From NCBI RefSeq assembly GCF_900163665.1, contig NZ_FUIA01000020.1, positions 62,001-126,000 of the forward strand: 64,000 nucleotides of DNA, given 5' to 3'. The position numbers and the translations under genes are program-made. Below are positions 27,181-36,488 of the stretch, in pieces. How positions within the stretch are numbered: the stretch's first letter is position 1; every line of letters starts with the position of its first letter. The notes beneath the pieces were generated by a model, which had not been told where the DNA came from, ran no database searches, and saw only the letters and a program-made list of their open reading frames with translations. Origin of the DNA: Frigoribacterium sp. JB110. Lineage in GTDB: Bacteria > Actinomycetota > Actinomycetes > Actinomycetales > Microbacteriaceae.

Positions 27181-28353
27181 CTACCCGCGGTACAGGCCCT
27201 CGAACGTGTCGAGGGTGCGACGGATGTCGTGCGACTCGACCATGTCGAGCGACTCCTGCTGCATCGCGCGTCGCTCATCCGGGGTCTGGGTGAGAACGTC
27301 GGTCAGGCGCGCTGCCAGTTCGTCCGCGTCACCCGGCGTGAAGAGGTAGCCGTTCTCGCCGTGGTGCACCAGATGCGGCAGCGCGACAGCGTCCGCCGCG
27401 ACCACCGGCAGCCCCGACGCCATCGCCTCCATCGTCGCGATCGACTGCAGTTCGGCGATGGACGCGATCGCGAAGACGCTCGCGCGAGTGAGCGCGGCGC
27501 GAAGCTCCTCGTCGCTGGTGCGCCCGTGGAATGTGATCCGCTCGCGCACGCCGAGGTCCTCGGCGAGCCGCTCCAGCGCGGGGCGCTGATCGCCGTCACC
27601 GACGAGTTCGAGGGTGGCGTTCAGCGCGGGATCGAGCTTGGCAAGTGCCCGCACGATCACGTCGATCTGCTTCTCCGCCGTGACGCGCCCGACGAACACG
27701 ATCCGGTTGTCGCTGCGCGGTGCGAGATCCGGCGTGTAGCTCGCCTTGTCGATTCCGCAGCTGATCGGGACGACTCCGGCGATGTCGATCGTCTGCTCGA
27801 GGAAGTCTGCGGCCCTGCGGGTCGGCGTGGTGACCGCGCTGGTGAGCGCGAACGTGCGCTTGGCGTCGGCCCAGGCAAGGCTCACCGCAAGATTGTTCAT
27901 CGACTTGGGCAGCATCGTGAAGTCGACGATGTTCTCCGGCATCACGTGGTTGGTCGCCACGATCGGAATGCCGAGCCCGCGCGCGATGCGCGACAGGCCG
28001 CGCCCGATCACGATGTGCGACTGGATGTGCACGACATCCGGCTGCACCTCAGCAATGATCTTCCGCGCGTAGTGCTTCGCCCGCCACGGCCATACGAACC
28101 GCAGCCACTCGTGCTTGGGCCACTTCACCGACGGCAGCCGGTGCACGGTCATGGGCTGGCCCTCGACGATCTCGGTCGCCGGCGCCTTCTTGCGGTACTC
28201 GGTGTTCGGGGCGACGATGTGCACCTCGTGGCCCCGCTCGACGAGACCGGCAGCGAGACGCTCGGCGAAGCGCGCTGCGCCGTTGATGTCTGGAGTGAAG
28301 GTGTCGCAGCCGATGAGGATCTTCAGCGGCCGGTTCGGCGTGTGGGTATGCAC
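27181..28353 (-). CDS. GT4-type glycosyltransferase (mannosyltransferase-like)
   Basis: This 390-residue GT-B enzyme starts at GTG 28353. Visible are the acceptor-side loop DTFTPDINGAARFAERLA, VVHIQSHIVIGRGLSRIA, the donor-domain start NRIVFVGRVTAEKQIDVIVRAL, and the EX7E motif in AELQSIATMEAMASGLPVV. A TAGCGT hexamer lies eight bases before the start, so the transcript may be leaderless. It resembles the glycolipid alpha-mannosyltransferases of actinobacteria. Donor and acceptor remain unassigned. Confidence 0.85.
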   Translation of the reverse strand: MHTHTPNRPLKILIGCDTFTPDINGAARFAERLAAGLVERGHEVHIVAPNTEYRKKAPATEIVEGQPMTVHRLPSVKWPKHEWLRFVWPWRAKHYARKIIAEVQPDVVHIQSHIVIGRGLSRIARGLGIPIVATNHVMPENIVDFTMLPKSMNNLAVSLAWADAKRTFALTSAVTTPTRRAADFLEQTIDIAGVVPISCGIDKASYTPDLAPRSDNRIVFVGRVTAEKQIDVIVRALAKLDPALNATLELVGDGDQRPALERLAEDLGVRERITFHGRTSDEELRAALTRASVFAIASIAELQSIATMEAMASGLPVVAADAVALPHLVHHGENGYLFTPGDADELAARLTDVLTQTPDERRAMQQESLDMVESHDIRRTLDTFEGLYRG

Positions 28354-28505
28354 GAGAGTCGACGCTACCGGCGTGATCTGAGATATCCACCAACACGGGA
28401 GCGTTTGCCGGAAAAACGGGGGTTAGCCCGAGAAACCGAGCCCGGTTGTCCGGATGCCGGCCTCAGGCGGACAGGCAGAGCAGGTTCGCCCGCGCGCGTC
28501 CGCCG

Positions 28506-29933
28506 TCACCCCTGCTGCGCCCACCACTCCCGCAGCCGACGCTCGGCCTCCTCCTCGCCGAGAGCGCCCTCGTCGAGGCGCAGGTCGAGCAGGAACTTGT
28601 AGGCCTTGCCGACCCCGGGGCCCGGAGCGATGTTCAGCACCTCTTGGATGCGGTTGCCGTCGAGCTCCGGCCGGATGGCGTCGAGCTCCTCCTGCTCGCG
28701 CAGCACACTGATGCGATCCTCGATGTCGTCGTACGCGGCGCGCAGGCGCGAAGCCTTCCGCTTGTTCCGGGTCGTGACGTCGGCGCGGGTGATGATGTGC
28801 AGACGCTCGAGCTGGTCGCCCGCATCGCGCACGTAGCGACGCACGGCGGAGTCGCTCCACGCGCCCTCGGAATAGCCGAAGAACCGCAGGTGCAGTTCGA
28901 CCAGCTTCGTCACGCCCGTGATCGTCTCGGAGCTGAACCGCAGCGCCTGCAGCCGCTTGCGCGCCATCCGGGCTCCGACCACGTCGTGATGGTGGAACGT
29001 GACGGCGCCGCCGGGCTCGAGCCTGCGCGTGCGCGGCTTGCCGATGTCGTGCAGCAGCGCGGCGAGGCGCAGCACGATGTCGGGCTCTGCGTCGGGAGTG
29101 CGGGCGCGCTCGAGTTCGATCGCCTGCAGCAGCACGGTGAGTGAATGCTCGTAGACGTCCTTGTGGTGATGGTGCTCGTCGACCTCGAGGCGGAGGCCGG
29201 AGATCTCGGGCAGGAACTCGTCCATCAGGCCGGAGTCGACCAGCTCCCGGATGCCGGTGGTCGGGTCCGGCGTGCCGAGCAGCCGGATGAGTTCGCCCTG
29301 GATCCGCTCGGGGCTGACGATGTTCAGGCTCTCGCGCAGACGCGCCATGGCCTCGCGGGTCGGCGCGGCCAGTTCGAAGCCCAGCTGCGAGGCGAAGCGT
29401 GCGGCGCGGAGCATGCGCAGCGGGTCGTCGCCGAAGCTGACATCCGGATCGATCGGCGTGCGCAGAATGCCGGCGATCATGTCCTCGACGCCCCCGGTCG
29501 GATCGACGAGCGTCGTCTCGGGAACTCGCAGCGCCATGGCGTTGACCGTGAAGTCGCGGCGGGTCAGATCGGCCTCGAGCGTGTCGCCGAACTCGACGGA
29601 CGGTTTGCGGGTCTCGCCGTCGTAGCTGTCGGCGCGGTAGGTGGTGATCTCGACCTGTTCGCCGCGGATCCGCGCGCCGATCGTGCCGAACTCGCGCCCG
29701 ATGTCCCAGTGCGCGCTGGAGATCGGCTTCACGACGCGCAGGATGTCGTCGGGCCTGGCGTCGGTGGTGAAGTCGAGGTCGTGCGTCTCGCGCCCCAGCA
29801 GTGCGTCGCGCACGGGGCCGCCGACGACCGCAAGGCCGAAGCCGGCATCGGCGAACGCCGCAGCGAGTTGGGCGACGACTCCGGATGCGGCGAGGTCACC
29901 CAGGCGTGCGAGACCGGCGGCCATGTTGAGCAT
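28506..29933 (-). CDS. CCA tRNA nucleotidyltransferase / poly(A) polymerase family
   Basis: This 475-residue class II nucleotidyltransferase completes tRNA 3' CCA ends. Neither tRNA in this window encodes CCA. It has the head-domain motif GGPVRDALLGRETHDLDFTTDA with catalytic acidic pair, RRDFTVNAMAL, the tRNA-binding FEAAP-like region (RAARFASQLGFELA) and an HD domain with ALLHDIGKPRTR. Length matches the actinobacterial PcnA/Cca type. ATG 29933 lies exactly six bases after TACCCT, another likely leaderless start. Together with DUF6049 and murJ it forms the gene order usual near actinobacterial origins. Confidence 0.93.
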   Translation of the reverse strand: MLNMAAGLARLGDLAASGVVAQLAAAFADAGFGLAVVGGPVRDALLGRETHDLDFTTDARPDDILRVVKPISSAHWDIGREFGTIGARIRGEQVEITTYRADSYDGETRKPSVEFGDTLEADLTRRDFTVNAMALRVPETTLVDPTGGVEDMIAGILRTPIDPDVSFGDDPLRMLRAARFASQLGFELAAPTREAMARLRESLNIVSPERIQGELIRLLGTPDPTTGIRELVDSGLMDEFLPEISGLRLEVDEHHHHKDVYEHSLTVLLQAIELERARTPDAEPDIVLRLAALLHDIGKPRTRRLEPGGAVTFHHHDVVGARMARKRLQALRFSSETITGVTKLVELHLRFFGYSEGAWSDSAVRRYVRDAGDQLERLHIITRADVTTRNKRKASRLRAAYDDIEDRISVLREQEELDAIRPELDGNRIQEVLNIAPGPGVGKAYKFLLDLRLDEGALGEEEAERRLREWWAQQG

Positions 29934-29969
29934 TACTCGAGGGTATCTTTTCCCGCTCCGAGCCGACTT

Positions 29970-30064
29970 CCGGTGTGCCGGATTGCGCCATGCCTCGCGC
30001 GGTGGCGCAGTTACGCACACTGGAGGCGTGGGACGGCGCGGGGTGGCGCAGTACGCCACACCGG
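29970..30064. repeat. Imperfect inverted-repeat cluster (three 21-bp arms)
   Basis: One arm at 29970-29990 is the imperfect complement of two arms at 30003-30023 and 30044-30064, all built around TGGCGCAGT and CACACCGG-like halves. The cluster fills the gap after the SRPBCC gene. Confidence 0.6.
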
Positions 30065-30084
30065 AGGTGGGGGAGGACGCCGCG

Positions 30085-30537
30085 TCACACCACGGCGAAC
30101 ACTCCGTCGAGCACCTCGAAGGCCTCGGTCCAGCCGTCGAAGACGCCGTGCTCGGCGCCGCTGTCATCCGGATGGCCGACGAGATGGAAGGTCATCTCGG
30201 TGCGGCCGCCAGGGGCTTCAGCGAGGTCCACCGTGATCACGGGCACGTCGGCGCCGCGCGTGTCGTCCGGGTCGCCCCAGGTGAAGCGGAGCCGCTCGGG
30301 CTCGCGCACCTCGAGGTAGGTGCCGGCCGTCGGCCACTCGCCGCCGGTCGGGTCGATCATCAGGTACTCGTACGCCCCGCCTTCGCGCGGGTCGATCCGC
30401 ACGGACTCCGCTGGCACGGTGACCTCATGCGGGTGCCACCACTGCGCGGCGATCGTCGGGTCCGTCCAGGCGCGCCAGACCGACGCCCGCGGTGCGTCGA
30501 ACGTCCGGGTGATGGTGAACTCGGCTGTGTTCGTCAT
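30085..30537 (-). CDS. SRPBCC / AHSA1-like domain protein
   Basis: This 150-residue START-fold protein begins ITRTFDAPRASVWRAWTDPTIAAQWWHPHEVTV, the standard AHSA1/SRPBCC opening, and ends with the helix GWTEAFEVLDGVFA. Such proteins bind hydrophobic ligands. The ATG overlaps the ArsR stop (ATGA), and ArsR-SRPBCC pairs are a common operon in actinobacteria. The ligand is unknown. Confidence 0.88.
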   Translation of the reverse strand: MTNTAEFTITRTFDAPRASVWRAWTDPTIAAQWWHPHEVTVPAESVRIDPREGGAYEYLMIDPTGGEWPTAGTYLEVREPERLRFTWGDPDDTRGADVPVITVDLAEAPGGRTEMTFHLVGHPDDSGAEHGVFDGWTEAFEVLDGVFAVV

Positions 30538-30890
30538 GATGACTCCTTCGTCGTGTCCGGCCCGGTCGGCCGGATGCGGGCGAGCACGTCGTCGAGCGTG
30601 TCGAATCGACTGCTCCACAGTGCTCGGTTCTCGTCGACCCACTGGCTCGCCGCGTCCAGGGGTTCGGTGCGGATCGTGCAGATCCGCCATTGGGCGCGCG
30701 TTGTGCGCTCGATGAGCCCTGCCCCCTCGAGCACGCGCAGGTGCTGGGAGACGGCGGGGGCGCTCACGTCGAAAGGCTCTGACAGCTCGCCCACCGTCGC
30801 GCTGCCGCCGCTGAGCCGCTCCAGGATCGCGCGCCGAGTCGGGTCGGCGAGCGCGTGGAACACTCTGGACAGCGGATCGACGGGTGCCAT
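30534..30890 (-). CDS. ArsR-family winged-helix regulator
   Basis: This 118-residue regulator has the ArsR core VFHALADPTRRAILERLSGG, a recognition helix in VSAPAVSQHLRVLEGAGLIERTTRA and no obvious metal-binding cysteines, so it probably does not sense a metal. It is the first gene of a two-gene operon with the SRPBCC protein. Direct repeats of TCACNNCCTTAA upstream (30894-30921) are its likely operator. Confidence 0.88.
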   Translation of the reverse strand: MAPVDPLSRVFHALADPTRRAILERLSGGSATVGELSEPFDVSAPAVSQHLRVLEGAGLIERTTRAQWRICTIRTEPLDAASQWVDENRALWSSRFDTLDDVLARIRPTGPDTTKESS

Positions 30891-30893
30891 TAG

Positions 30894-30921
30894 TCACATC
30901 CTTAATTAATCACTGCCTTAA
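30894..30921 (-). promoter_or_regulatory. Direct repeats before arsR, candidate operator
   Basis: TCACATCCTTAA (30894-30905) and TCACTGCCTTAA (30910-30921) match in 10 of 12 bases with a 16-base period and start four bases upstream of the arsR start codon. The intervening TTAATTAA is also palindromic. Confidence 0.5.
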
Positions 30922-30962
30922 CTATGACACTCACCGCCCCACCCGTCAACACCTCGTCGCCC

Positions 30963-31023
30963 GCTCACCTGACGCCAAGTGTCCTCGTTCCGGGGATGCA
31001 CCCGCAGTTGGCGTCAGGTGAGC
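30963..31023. repeat. Intergenic inverted repeat, 16-bp arms
   Basis: GCTCACCTGACGCCAA (30963-30978) and TTGGCGTCAGGTGAGC (31008-31023) are perfect complements with a 29-base loop. The element lies downstream of the methyltransferase stop and may terminate its transcript. Confidence 0.65.
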
Positions 31024-31044
31024 AGCACTCGCGCGCCGGTGGCG

Positions 31045-32571
31045 TCAGTCGGCGAAGGTGAGGAAGCCGTCGAGCAGGAGCTCCCGGATGGCGGGGAGCA
31101 GCCCGGCACGGAGCGCGGCGGGGTCGTTCTCCAGCAGCTGGGCGATCGCGTCGATGATCACGCCGGCGGACAGCTCCCCGTCGCAGGCGCCGACCAGCCC
31201 TGCCAGCGCGGGGTCGGCCTGCACGGAGCGACCGAAGCCGCCGCCCTGGCGCAGTTCGATCACACTCGGCGCATCCTCACCCGGGGTGTGGTGTCGGGCC
31301 TCCGTGACATCGGGGGCGGTCACGAACCTCGCCGCGGCGAGCGCATCGTCGTCGAGCCCGGCCGCCCTGTCGTGCTGCGCGAGGGCCGCTGCCAGGTGCG
31401 TGCCGAGCGCACCCTCCGAGGGGATCGGCTGCGTCACGCGCTCATACCGCCGCAGCGTCGGCTCTTTCTCCGCACGCCGCAGCAGCACATAGCCGAATCC
31501 CACGGCCGTGACTCCGCGCGCGGCGAAGTCGTCGAGCCAGGCGCTCAGCAGTGCGTCGAATTCGTCGCTGCCAGGAACGGTGCCTCCGTCGCGGATCCAC
31601 GTCTCGGCGTACCGGATCGGGTCGAGCTCCTCGCGCTCGACGACCCACGCGTCCAGCGGCACAGGCGATGCCTCCGCCCACGCGCGCACCCGCCCCAGCC
31701 CTGGCACGCCGTCGCGGGTCTCCCAGTTGCCGAGCATCTGCGCGACGCCGCCGGTCACGAGATGCTCGCCGACGCCGGCGAACACCTGCTCGACGAGCGC
31801 ATCGCCCACGAGCCCGCCGTCGCGGTACTCGTACGCCGGAACACCCGTCGCCCTCGGCGTGATCACGAACGGCGGGTTCGACACGATGCGATCGAAGGTC
31901 TCGCCTGCCACGGGGTCGAACAGCGACCCCTGCCGCAGTTCGACCCCGTCGGTGTCGTCGATGACGAGGTTCAGCCCCGCGAAATCGAGTGCCCGCTCGG
32001 ACAGGTCGGTCGCGACGACAGCATCGGCGTACCTCCTCGCCCTCAGCGCCTGGATGCCGCATCCGGTTCCCAGGTCGAGCACGCGTCGCGCGGGCGTCGG
32101 CAGCTGCAGGCCGGCGAGGGTGAGCGAGGCACCGCCCACGCCGAGCACGTGATCGGTCGCGAGCGCCCCGCCGCCGAGCGCGATCTCGTCGAGGTCGCTC
32201 GCCACCCACCACTCACCGGGCCCACGGTCGTCGTGGAACGACTGAGGGCGCAGCACGGCCTCCGGATGCACGAGGTCGTCGCGGAACGATGCCAGGCCGA
32301 GCGCGACCAGACCGGCGGAGCCCAGAGCGGGCAGCGCGCGATCGACATCGGCGAGCGGCTGGGAGACGCCGAAGATCAGCAGCCTCGCCAGCACGGCCTG
32401 AGCGTCGTCGCGGTCGCCGAGCCCGCGCAGCGCCGGGCGGCGCAGACTCCGTCCGATCGCGTCGTCCGCCTCGACGCCCCAGGCAGCGCGCAGCGCTTCC
32501 GAGCGGAAGCGGGCGGCCCGCAGATCGGCGACGAGCGATGTCACAAGGTCGGAGTCGGTGAGGACGGTCAC
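31045..32571 (-). CDS. Class I SAM-dependent methyltransferase (RlmG/PrmC-like NPPF type)
   Basis: This protein of about 508 residues has an N-terminal helical domain of about 150 residues, a Rossmann methyltransferase core with RVLDLGTGCGIQALRA and the catalytic IVSNPPFVITP motif typical of enzymes that methylate amino groups on nucleobases or glutamine, and a C-terminal winged-helix-like region. Start GTG 32571 is chosen because the longer frame would run into the divergent DUF6049 start. No good ribosome site is visible, so the start is uncertain. Substrate is probably rRNA or protein, not established. Confidence 0.8.
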   Translation of the reverse strand: MTVLTDSDLVTSLVADLRAARFRSEALRAAWGVEADDAIGRSLRRPALRGLGDRDDAQAVLARLLIFGVSQPLADVDRALPALGSAGLVALGLASFRDDLVHPEAVLRPQSFHDDRGPGEWWVASDLDEIALGGGALATDHVLGVGGASLTLAGLQLPTPARRVLDLGTGCGIQALRARRYADAVVATDLSERALDFAGLNLVIDDTDGVELRQGSLFDPVAGETFDRIVSNPPFVITPRATGVPAYEYRDGGLVGDALVEQVFAGVGEHLVTGGVAQMLGNWETRDGVPGLGRVRAWAEASPVPLDAWVVEREELDPIRYAETWIRDGGTVPGSDEFDALLSAWLDDFAARGVTAVGFGYVLLRRAEKEPTLRRYERVTQPIPSEGALGTHLAAALAQHDRAAGLDDDALAAARFVTAPDVTEARHHTPGEDAPSVIELRQGGGFGRSVQADPALAGLVGACDGELSAGVIIDAIAQLLENDPAALRAGLLPAIRELLLDGFLTFAD

Positions 32572-32642
32572 GCCCCCATTCTCGCCGATCCCGAGCGATG
32601 CACCCAGGAAGAAACAAGCCGGGTTCGTAGGATGGGCACGGC

Positions 32643-34850
32643 ATGTCACTGCTCCGTCGCCAGATCAGCACGACCGCGCGCAGGCGGCGAATCTTCGCCC
32701 CCCTCCCCGCGGCGCTCGTCGTGCTCGCCGCATTCGGCTGTGTCGTCGGCTCTGCGCCCGCCGCATCAGCGGCCTCGGGGCCCGTCGTGCGTGCAGCCGC
32801 GGAGGACGAGGAGCAGGCGCCGACGCTCGACCTCACGCTGCCCGACCACGGCCTCGTCTCCGGCGAGTTCACGGCGACCGTCACGATCGACTACCCGTCG
32901 GACGGCAATCCGCTCACCGCCGACGCCGGCGACCCGCTGCCATCCGGAAGAGTCGTCCTCGAGCGCGCCGTCTCGCCGCTGAAGGACGCGGACGCCCTCG
33001 ACGACTGGTCCGGCGGCGCAGCCACCGGAAGCACGGTCCAGCTCGCGTACGTGAACACCGAGGAGATCACGTCGGGGCAGACCCTCTCCGTCGACATCAC
33101 AGCCGACGTCTCGGACGATGACGACGGCGTCTATCCCGTCGTGGCCCGCTTCGAGCCCGACACGGCCGATACGACGCAGGAACTCACCGATTCGGCCGTG
33201 CTCACGCGTGCGGACGACGACCCCGCAGTCACCGTCGTCGTACCGATCACCGCACCCGCATCATCGCGAGGCGTGCTCACCTCCGACCAGCTCGACGTCC
33301 TCACCTCCTCCGGCGGAACCCTGCGCAACCAGCTCGACGCGGTCGACGGGAACAGCGCAGCCCTCGCCGTCGATCCGGCCATCCCCGCAGCGATCCGGGT
33401 GCTGGGAAGCGCGGCACCGGCCTCGGCGACAGAATGGCTCGACGATCTGATGGCGCTTCCGAACGACCGGTTCGCGCTGCAGTTCGGCGACGCGGACGTC
33501 GCGACCCAGATCAGCGCGGGCGAAGAGGAGCTGCTCGCCCCGACGAGCCTGGCTCCCTACATCGCAGGGGCCGGTGATGTCGACGACGCGGGAGTCGGCG
33601 GAGACGGATCCGAGCCCGATCCGAGCCCGACACCGAGCGTGGACCCCGTCGACATGACGCTGGACGAGCTGCTCGACATCGGCGACGCCACCGATGACGT
33701 CTACTGGCCGAATCCGGATCTCGTCGGCTCCCAGACCGTCGAGGGAATCGACGCGATGGACGGCGTGCCGCTCGTGCCGTCGACCAGGACTCGAGCCGGC
33801 GCGAACGGCGCACCGGTCGCGGCGAACGCCGGAGACGCGCTCGTCTATGACGCGGGCCTCTCGTCCGATATCAGCGAAGCGGCAGCTGTCGAGGACAGCG
33901 CGGCGCGCTCCGACGCACTCGAGAAAGCCGTGGCGTCGCTGTGGCTCACCTCCGATGAGCTCGACGGCGCGAACCTGTTGGTCGCTCTCGAGCGGACGGG
34001 GGGAGTCCTGGTGGACGAGGACGAGGACGCTCCAGCGACCACGCGCCCCGCCGGCGCTGTCTCGGACGTCGTCACCACGATCGCCGACGTGTCTAAGACC
34101 ACGCTGCGCTCCCTGACGACGAGCGATCGTCACGGCGCGAAGTACGTCAGCGCGGCGGGCCCGCTGCGGATCGACATGAGCGCCGCGCTGGCCGAGTACG
34201 GCTCTCCTCTCGAAGAGATCAGCTCAGTGCTCAGCGATCCGCAGCTGTTGATGGGGCGCACCCGCGCCGAACGGCTGCAGCTTCTCTCCGTCGCCTGGGA
34301 AGCGCATCCGGACGCATGGCGCGAGTCGTTCGATTCGCATCTGGCGTCGCTGGGTGCCTTGAGCGAGGCGGTCGGCCTGGTGCCGCCCAGCGACGTGAAT
34401 CTGCTCAGCAGCGAGGCTCCGCTTCCCGTGTGGGTGCGCAACGACCTGCCCTACCCGGTCACGGTCACGGTCTTCAGCTATCCCGACGACGTGCGCCTGA
34501 GCATGGACACCTCCACCGAGGTGGTGGCGCAGGCCTCCAGCAACACCAGAGTGCAGCTGCCGGTCGAGGCGACCCTCGGTTCGGGAGACGTCGACATCCG
34601 GATCTCGCTGCAGAGCCCGACGGGCGTGCTCATCGGGCCGGAGGAGTCGATGCACGTCACAGTGCGCGCCGACTGGGAGCGCTACGGCATCGCAGGGCTC
34701 GCGGTTCTGATCGTCGGTCTCGTCGTGTTCGGCACGATCCGCACCATCCGGCGTCGCATGAAGCGGAATGCGCCGGATGAGCCGGTGCCGGACGAGAATC
34801 CTGACGACGCCGCTCACGAAGAAGAGGAACCAGATGGCCAGTCTCGGTAG
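32643..34850 (+). CDS. DUF6049 family secreted membrane-anchored protein
   Basis: This 735-residue protein has a signal peptide (RRIFAPLPAALVVLAAFGCVVGSAPAASA), a large extracytoplasmic region with an acidic Asp/Gly/Ser-rich linker near residues 315-335, and one C-terminal membrane helix (YGIAGLAVLIVGLVVFGTI) followed by a basic then acidic cytoplasmic tail. DUF6049 proteins lie next to murJ in many actinobacteria, which suggests a cell-envelope role, but the function is unknown. A TAGGAT hexamer nine bases before the ATG may drive a nearly leaderless mRNA. The end overlaps murJ by 17 bases. Confidence 0.85.
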   Translation: MSLLRRQISTTARRRRIFAPLPAALVVLAAFGCVVGSAPAASAASGPVVRAAAEDEEQAPTLDLTLPDHGLVSGEFTATVTIDYPSDGNPLTADAGDPLPSGRVVLERAVSPLKDADALDDWSGGAATGSTVQLAYVNTEEITSGQTLSVDITADVSDDDDGVYPVVARFEPDTADTTQELTDSAVLTRADDDPAVTVVVPITAPASSRGVLTSDQLDVLTSSGGTLRNQLDAVDGNSAALAVDPAIPAAIRVLGSAAPASATEWLDDLMALPNDRFALQFGDADVATQISAGEEELLAPTSLAPYIAGAGDVDDAGVGGDGSEPDPSPTPSVDPVDMTLDELLDIGDATDDVYWPNPDLVGSQTVEGIDAMDGVPLVPSTRTRAGANGAPVAANAGDALVYDAGLSSDISEAAAVEDSAARSDALEKAVASLWLTSDELDGANLLVALERTGGVLVDEDEDAPATTRPAGAVSDVVTTIADVSKTTLRSLTTSDRHGAKYVSAAGPLRIDMSAALAEYGSPLEEISSVLSDPQLLMGRTRAERLQLLSVAWEAHPDAWRESFDSHLASLGALSEAVGLVPPSDVNLLSSEAPLPVWVRNDLPYPVTVTVFSYPDDVRLSMDTSTEVVAQASSNTRVQLPVEATLGSGDVDIRISLQSPTGVLIGPEESMHVTVRADWERYGIAGLAVLIVGLVVFGTIRTIRRRMKRNAPDEPVPDENPDDAAHEEEEPDGQSR

Positions 34851-36438
34851 GTCGAGCGCCCTGATCGCCGCGGGAACGTTCGCCTCCCGAATCACGGGAT
34901 TGCTGCGCACGATCGTGCTCGTGACCCTGATCGGATCGCTGAACACGCGTGCCGGCGACGCGTTCGCGAACGCGAATCAACTGCCGAACAACATCTACAT
35001 CGTCATCTCCACGGGCATCCTCACCGCCGTGATCGTGCCGCAGATCGTGCGGGTGTCGCAGCGCGACGCCGATGGGGGCGCGGCGTTCATCTCGAAACTG
35101 TTCACACTCGCGACCGTGGTGCTGCTCGGCGCGACCGCCCTGGCGATGCTCGCCGCCCCCGGCCTGATCTGGCTGTACGCGCCGAGGTTCACGCCGGAGC
35201 AGCTCGCACTGGCGACGGCGTTCGCATACTGGTGCCTGCCGCAGATCCTGTTCTACGGGCTCTACGCGCTCGTGGGAGAGACGCTGAACGCCCGAGGCAT
35301 CTTCGGTCCGTTCGCCTGGGCGCCTGTGGTGAACAACGTCGTGTCGATAGCGGGCTTCGGCGCCATGATCGTCATGTTCGGCAGCGGCCTCACGGCAGTC
35401 GATCTGTGGACGCCCGGCATGATCGCGGGGATCGGGGGCACCGCTACCGCCGGCATCGTCGTGCAGGCGCTCGTGCTCGTGCTGTTCTGGCGGAAGACGG
35501 GCCTGTCCATCCGGCCCGACTTCCGCTGGCGCGGAGTGGGGCTGCGCAACATCGGCAAGCTCGCCGGCTGGACGTTCCTGATGATGCTCGTGACCCAGGT
35601 CGCCGGCCTGCTCCAGTCACAGGTGGTCTCAGATGCCTCCGGCGACGGCGGTGCGGCGACCTTCGCGATGCAGAACGCGTGGCTGATCTTCATGGTGCCG
35701 TACTCAACGGTCGCGATCGCGATCGGCACCCCCTACTTCACGCAGATGTCCAGCCACGCCGCAGCGGGACGCGACGATGAGGTGCGCGCCGACATCGGCA
35801 AGGCCGTGCGCACGCTCGGACTGTTCCTCGTGTTCGGCACGGCCGGCCTGATGGCCGCATCCGGCCCGGTCTCCCGACTGTTCACGAACAGCTCTGCCGA
35901 AGCACACGAGGCGTCGATCGTGCTGATCGCGTTCCTGGTCTGCCTGGTGCCGCTGTCCGTGCTGTACGTGCTGCAGCGCACGTTCTACGCGTACAACGAC
36001 ACCCGCACGCCGTTCGTGTTCACGGCGATCCAGGCCGTGCTCGTGGTCGTCGCGGCCTACATCGCCTATGCCGTGCTGCCGTTGCAGTACCTCACCGCCG
36101 GCGTCGCGCTCGGTCAGGCGCTCTCGTCGACGATTCAGGCGATCATCGCCGGCGTGCTGCTGCGCCGGAAGCTCGGTCCGTACGGCATCGGCAAGGCGGT
36201 GCTCGCGCTCGGGCGGTTCGCCCTCGCCGCCGCACCGGCGGGGCTGGTGGCGTGGGGCGCCTACCTGCTGATGGGCGGCGATTCGGGCTGGATGCTCGAC
36301 AACAAGTTCACCGGCGCCGTCGGCACCTGCGTGATCGGAGCGATCGCCCTCGTCGTCTACGTGGGCATCCTCGCCGCGTTCCGCACCCCCGAGCTGAAGG
36401 TGGGCATGGGAATGCTGCGCCGCGTCGTCAAGCGGTAG
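34834..36438 (+). CDS. murJ: MurJ lipid II flippase
   Basis: This 534-residue polytopic protein has about 14 membrane segments and flips lipid II across the membrane for peptidoglycan synthesis. MviN/MurJ features include ASRITGLLRTIVLVTLIG, NQLPNNIYIVISTGILTAVIVPQIVR, GETLNARGIFGPFAWAPVVNNVVSI and VLQRTFYAYNDTRTPFVFTAIQ. ATG 34834, preceded by AGAGGAAC and lying inside the DUF6049 gene, is chosen. It lacks the long cytoplasmic pseudokinase extension of the mycobacterial MviN homologue. Confidence 0.93.
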   Translation: MASLGRSSALIAAGTFASRITGLLRTIVLVTLIGSLNTRAGDAFANANQLPNNIYIVISTGILTAVIVPQIVRVSQRDADGGAAFISKLFTLATVVLLGATALAMLAAPGLIWLYAPRFTPEQLALATAFAYWCLPQILFYGLYALVGETLNARGIFGPFAWAPVVNNVVSIAGFGAMIVMFGSGLTAVDLWTPGMIAGIGGTATAGIVVQALVLVLFWRKTGLSIRPDFRWRGVGLRNIGKLAGWTFLMMLVTQVAGLLQSQVVSDASGDGGAATFAMQNAWLIFMVPYSTVAIAIGTPYFTQMSSHAAAGRDDEVRADIGKAVRTLGLFLVFGTAGLMAASGPVSRLFTNSSAEAHEASIVLIAFLVCLVPLSVLYVLQRTFYAYNDTRTPFVFTAIQAVLVVVAAYIAYAVLPLQYLTAGVALGQALSSTIQAIIAGVLLRRKLGPYGIGKAVLALGRFALAAAPAGLVAWGAYLLMGGDSGWMLDNKFTGAVGTCVIGAIALVVYVGILAAFRTPELKVGMGMLRRVVKR

Positions 36439-36482
36439 GGCAGTTCTGCCCTTTGAGGTTCTCACGCAGTTGGCCGTAGTCT
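36438..36482 (+). promoter_or_regulatory. Palindrome-plus-promoter module, copy A
   Basis: GGGCAGTTCTGCCC (36438-36451) is a perfect 6-bp-arm palindrome, followed by TTGAGG (-35, 36453-36458), 18 bases, and TAGTCT (-10, 36477-36482). The first 24 bases recur exactly at 38495-38518, where a -10 is again 18 bases downstream. Confidence 0.65.
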
Positions 36483-36488
36483 CGCTCT

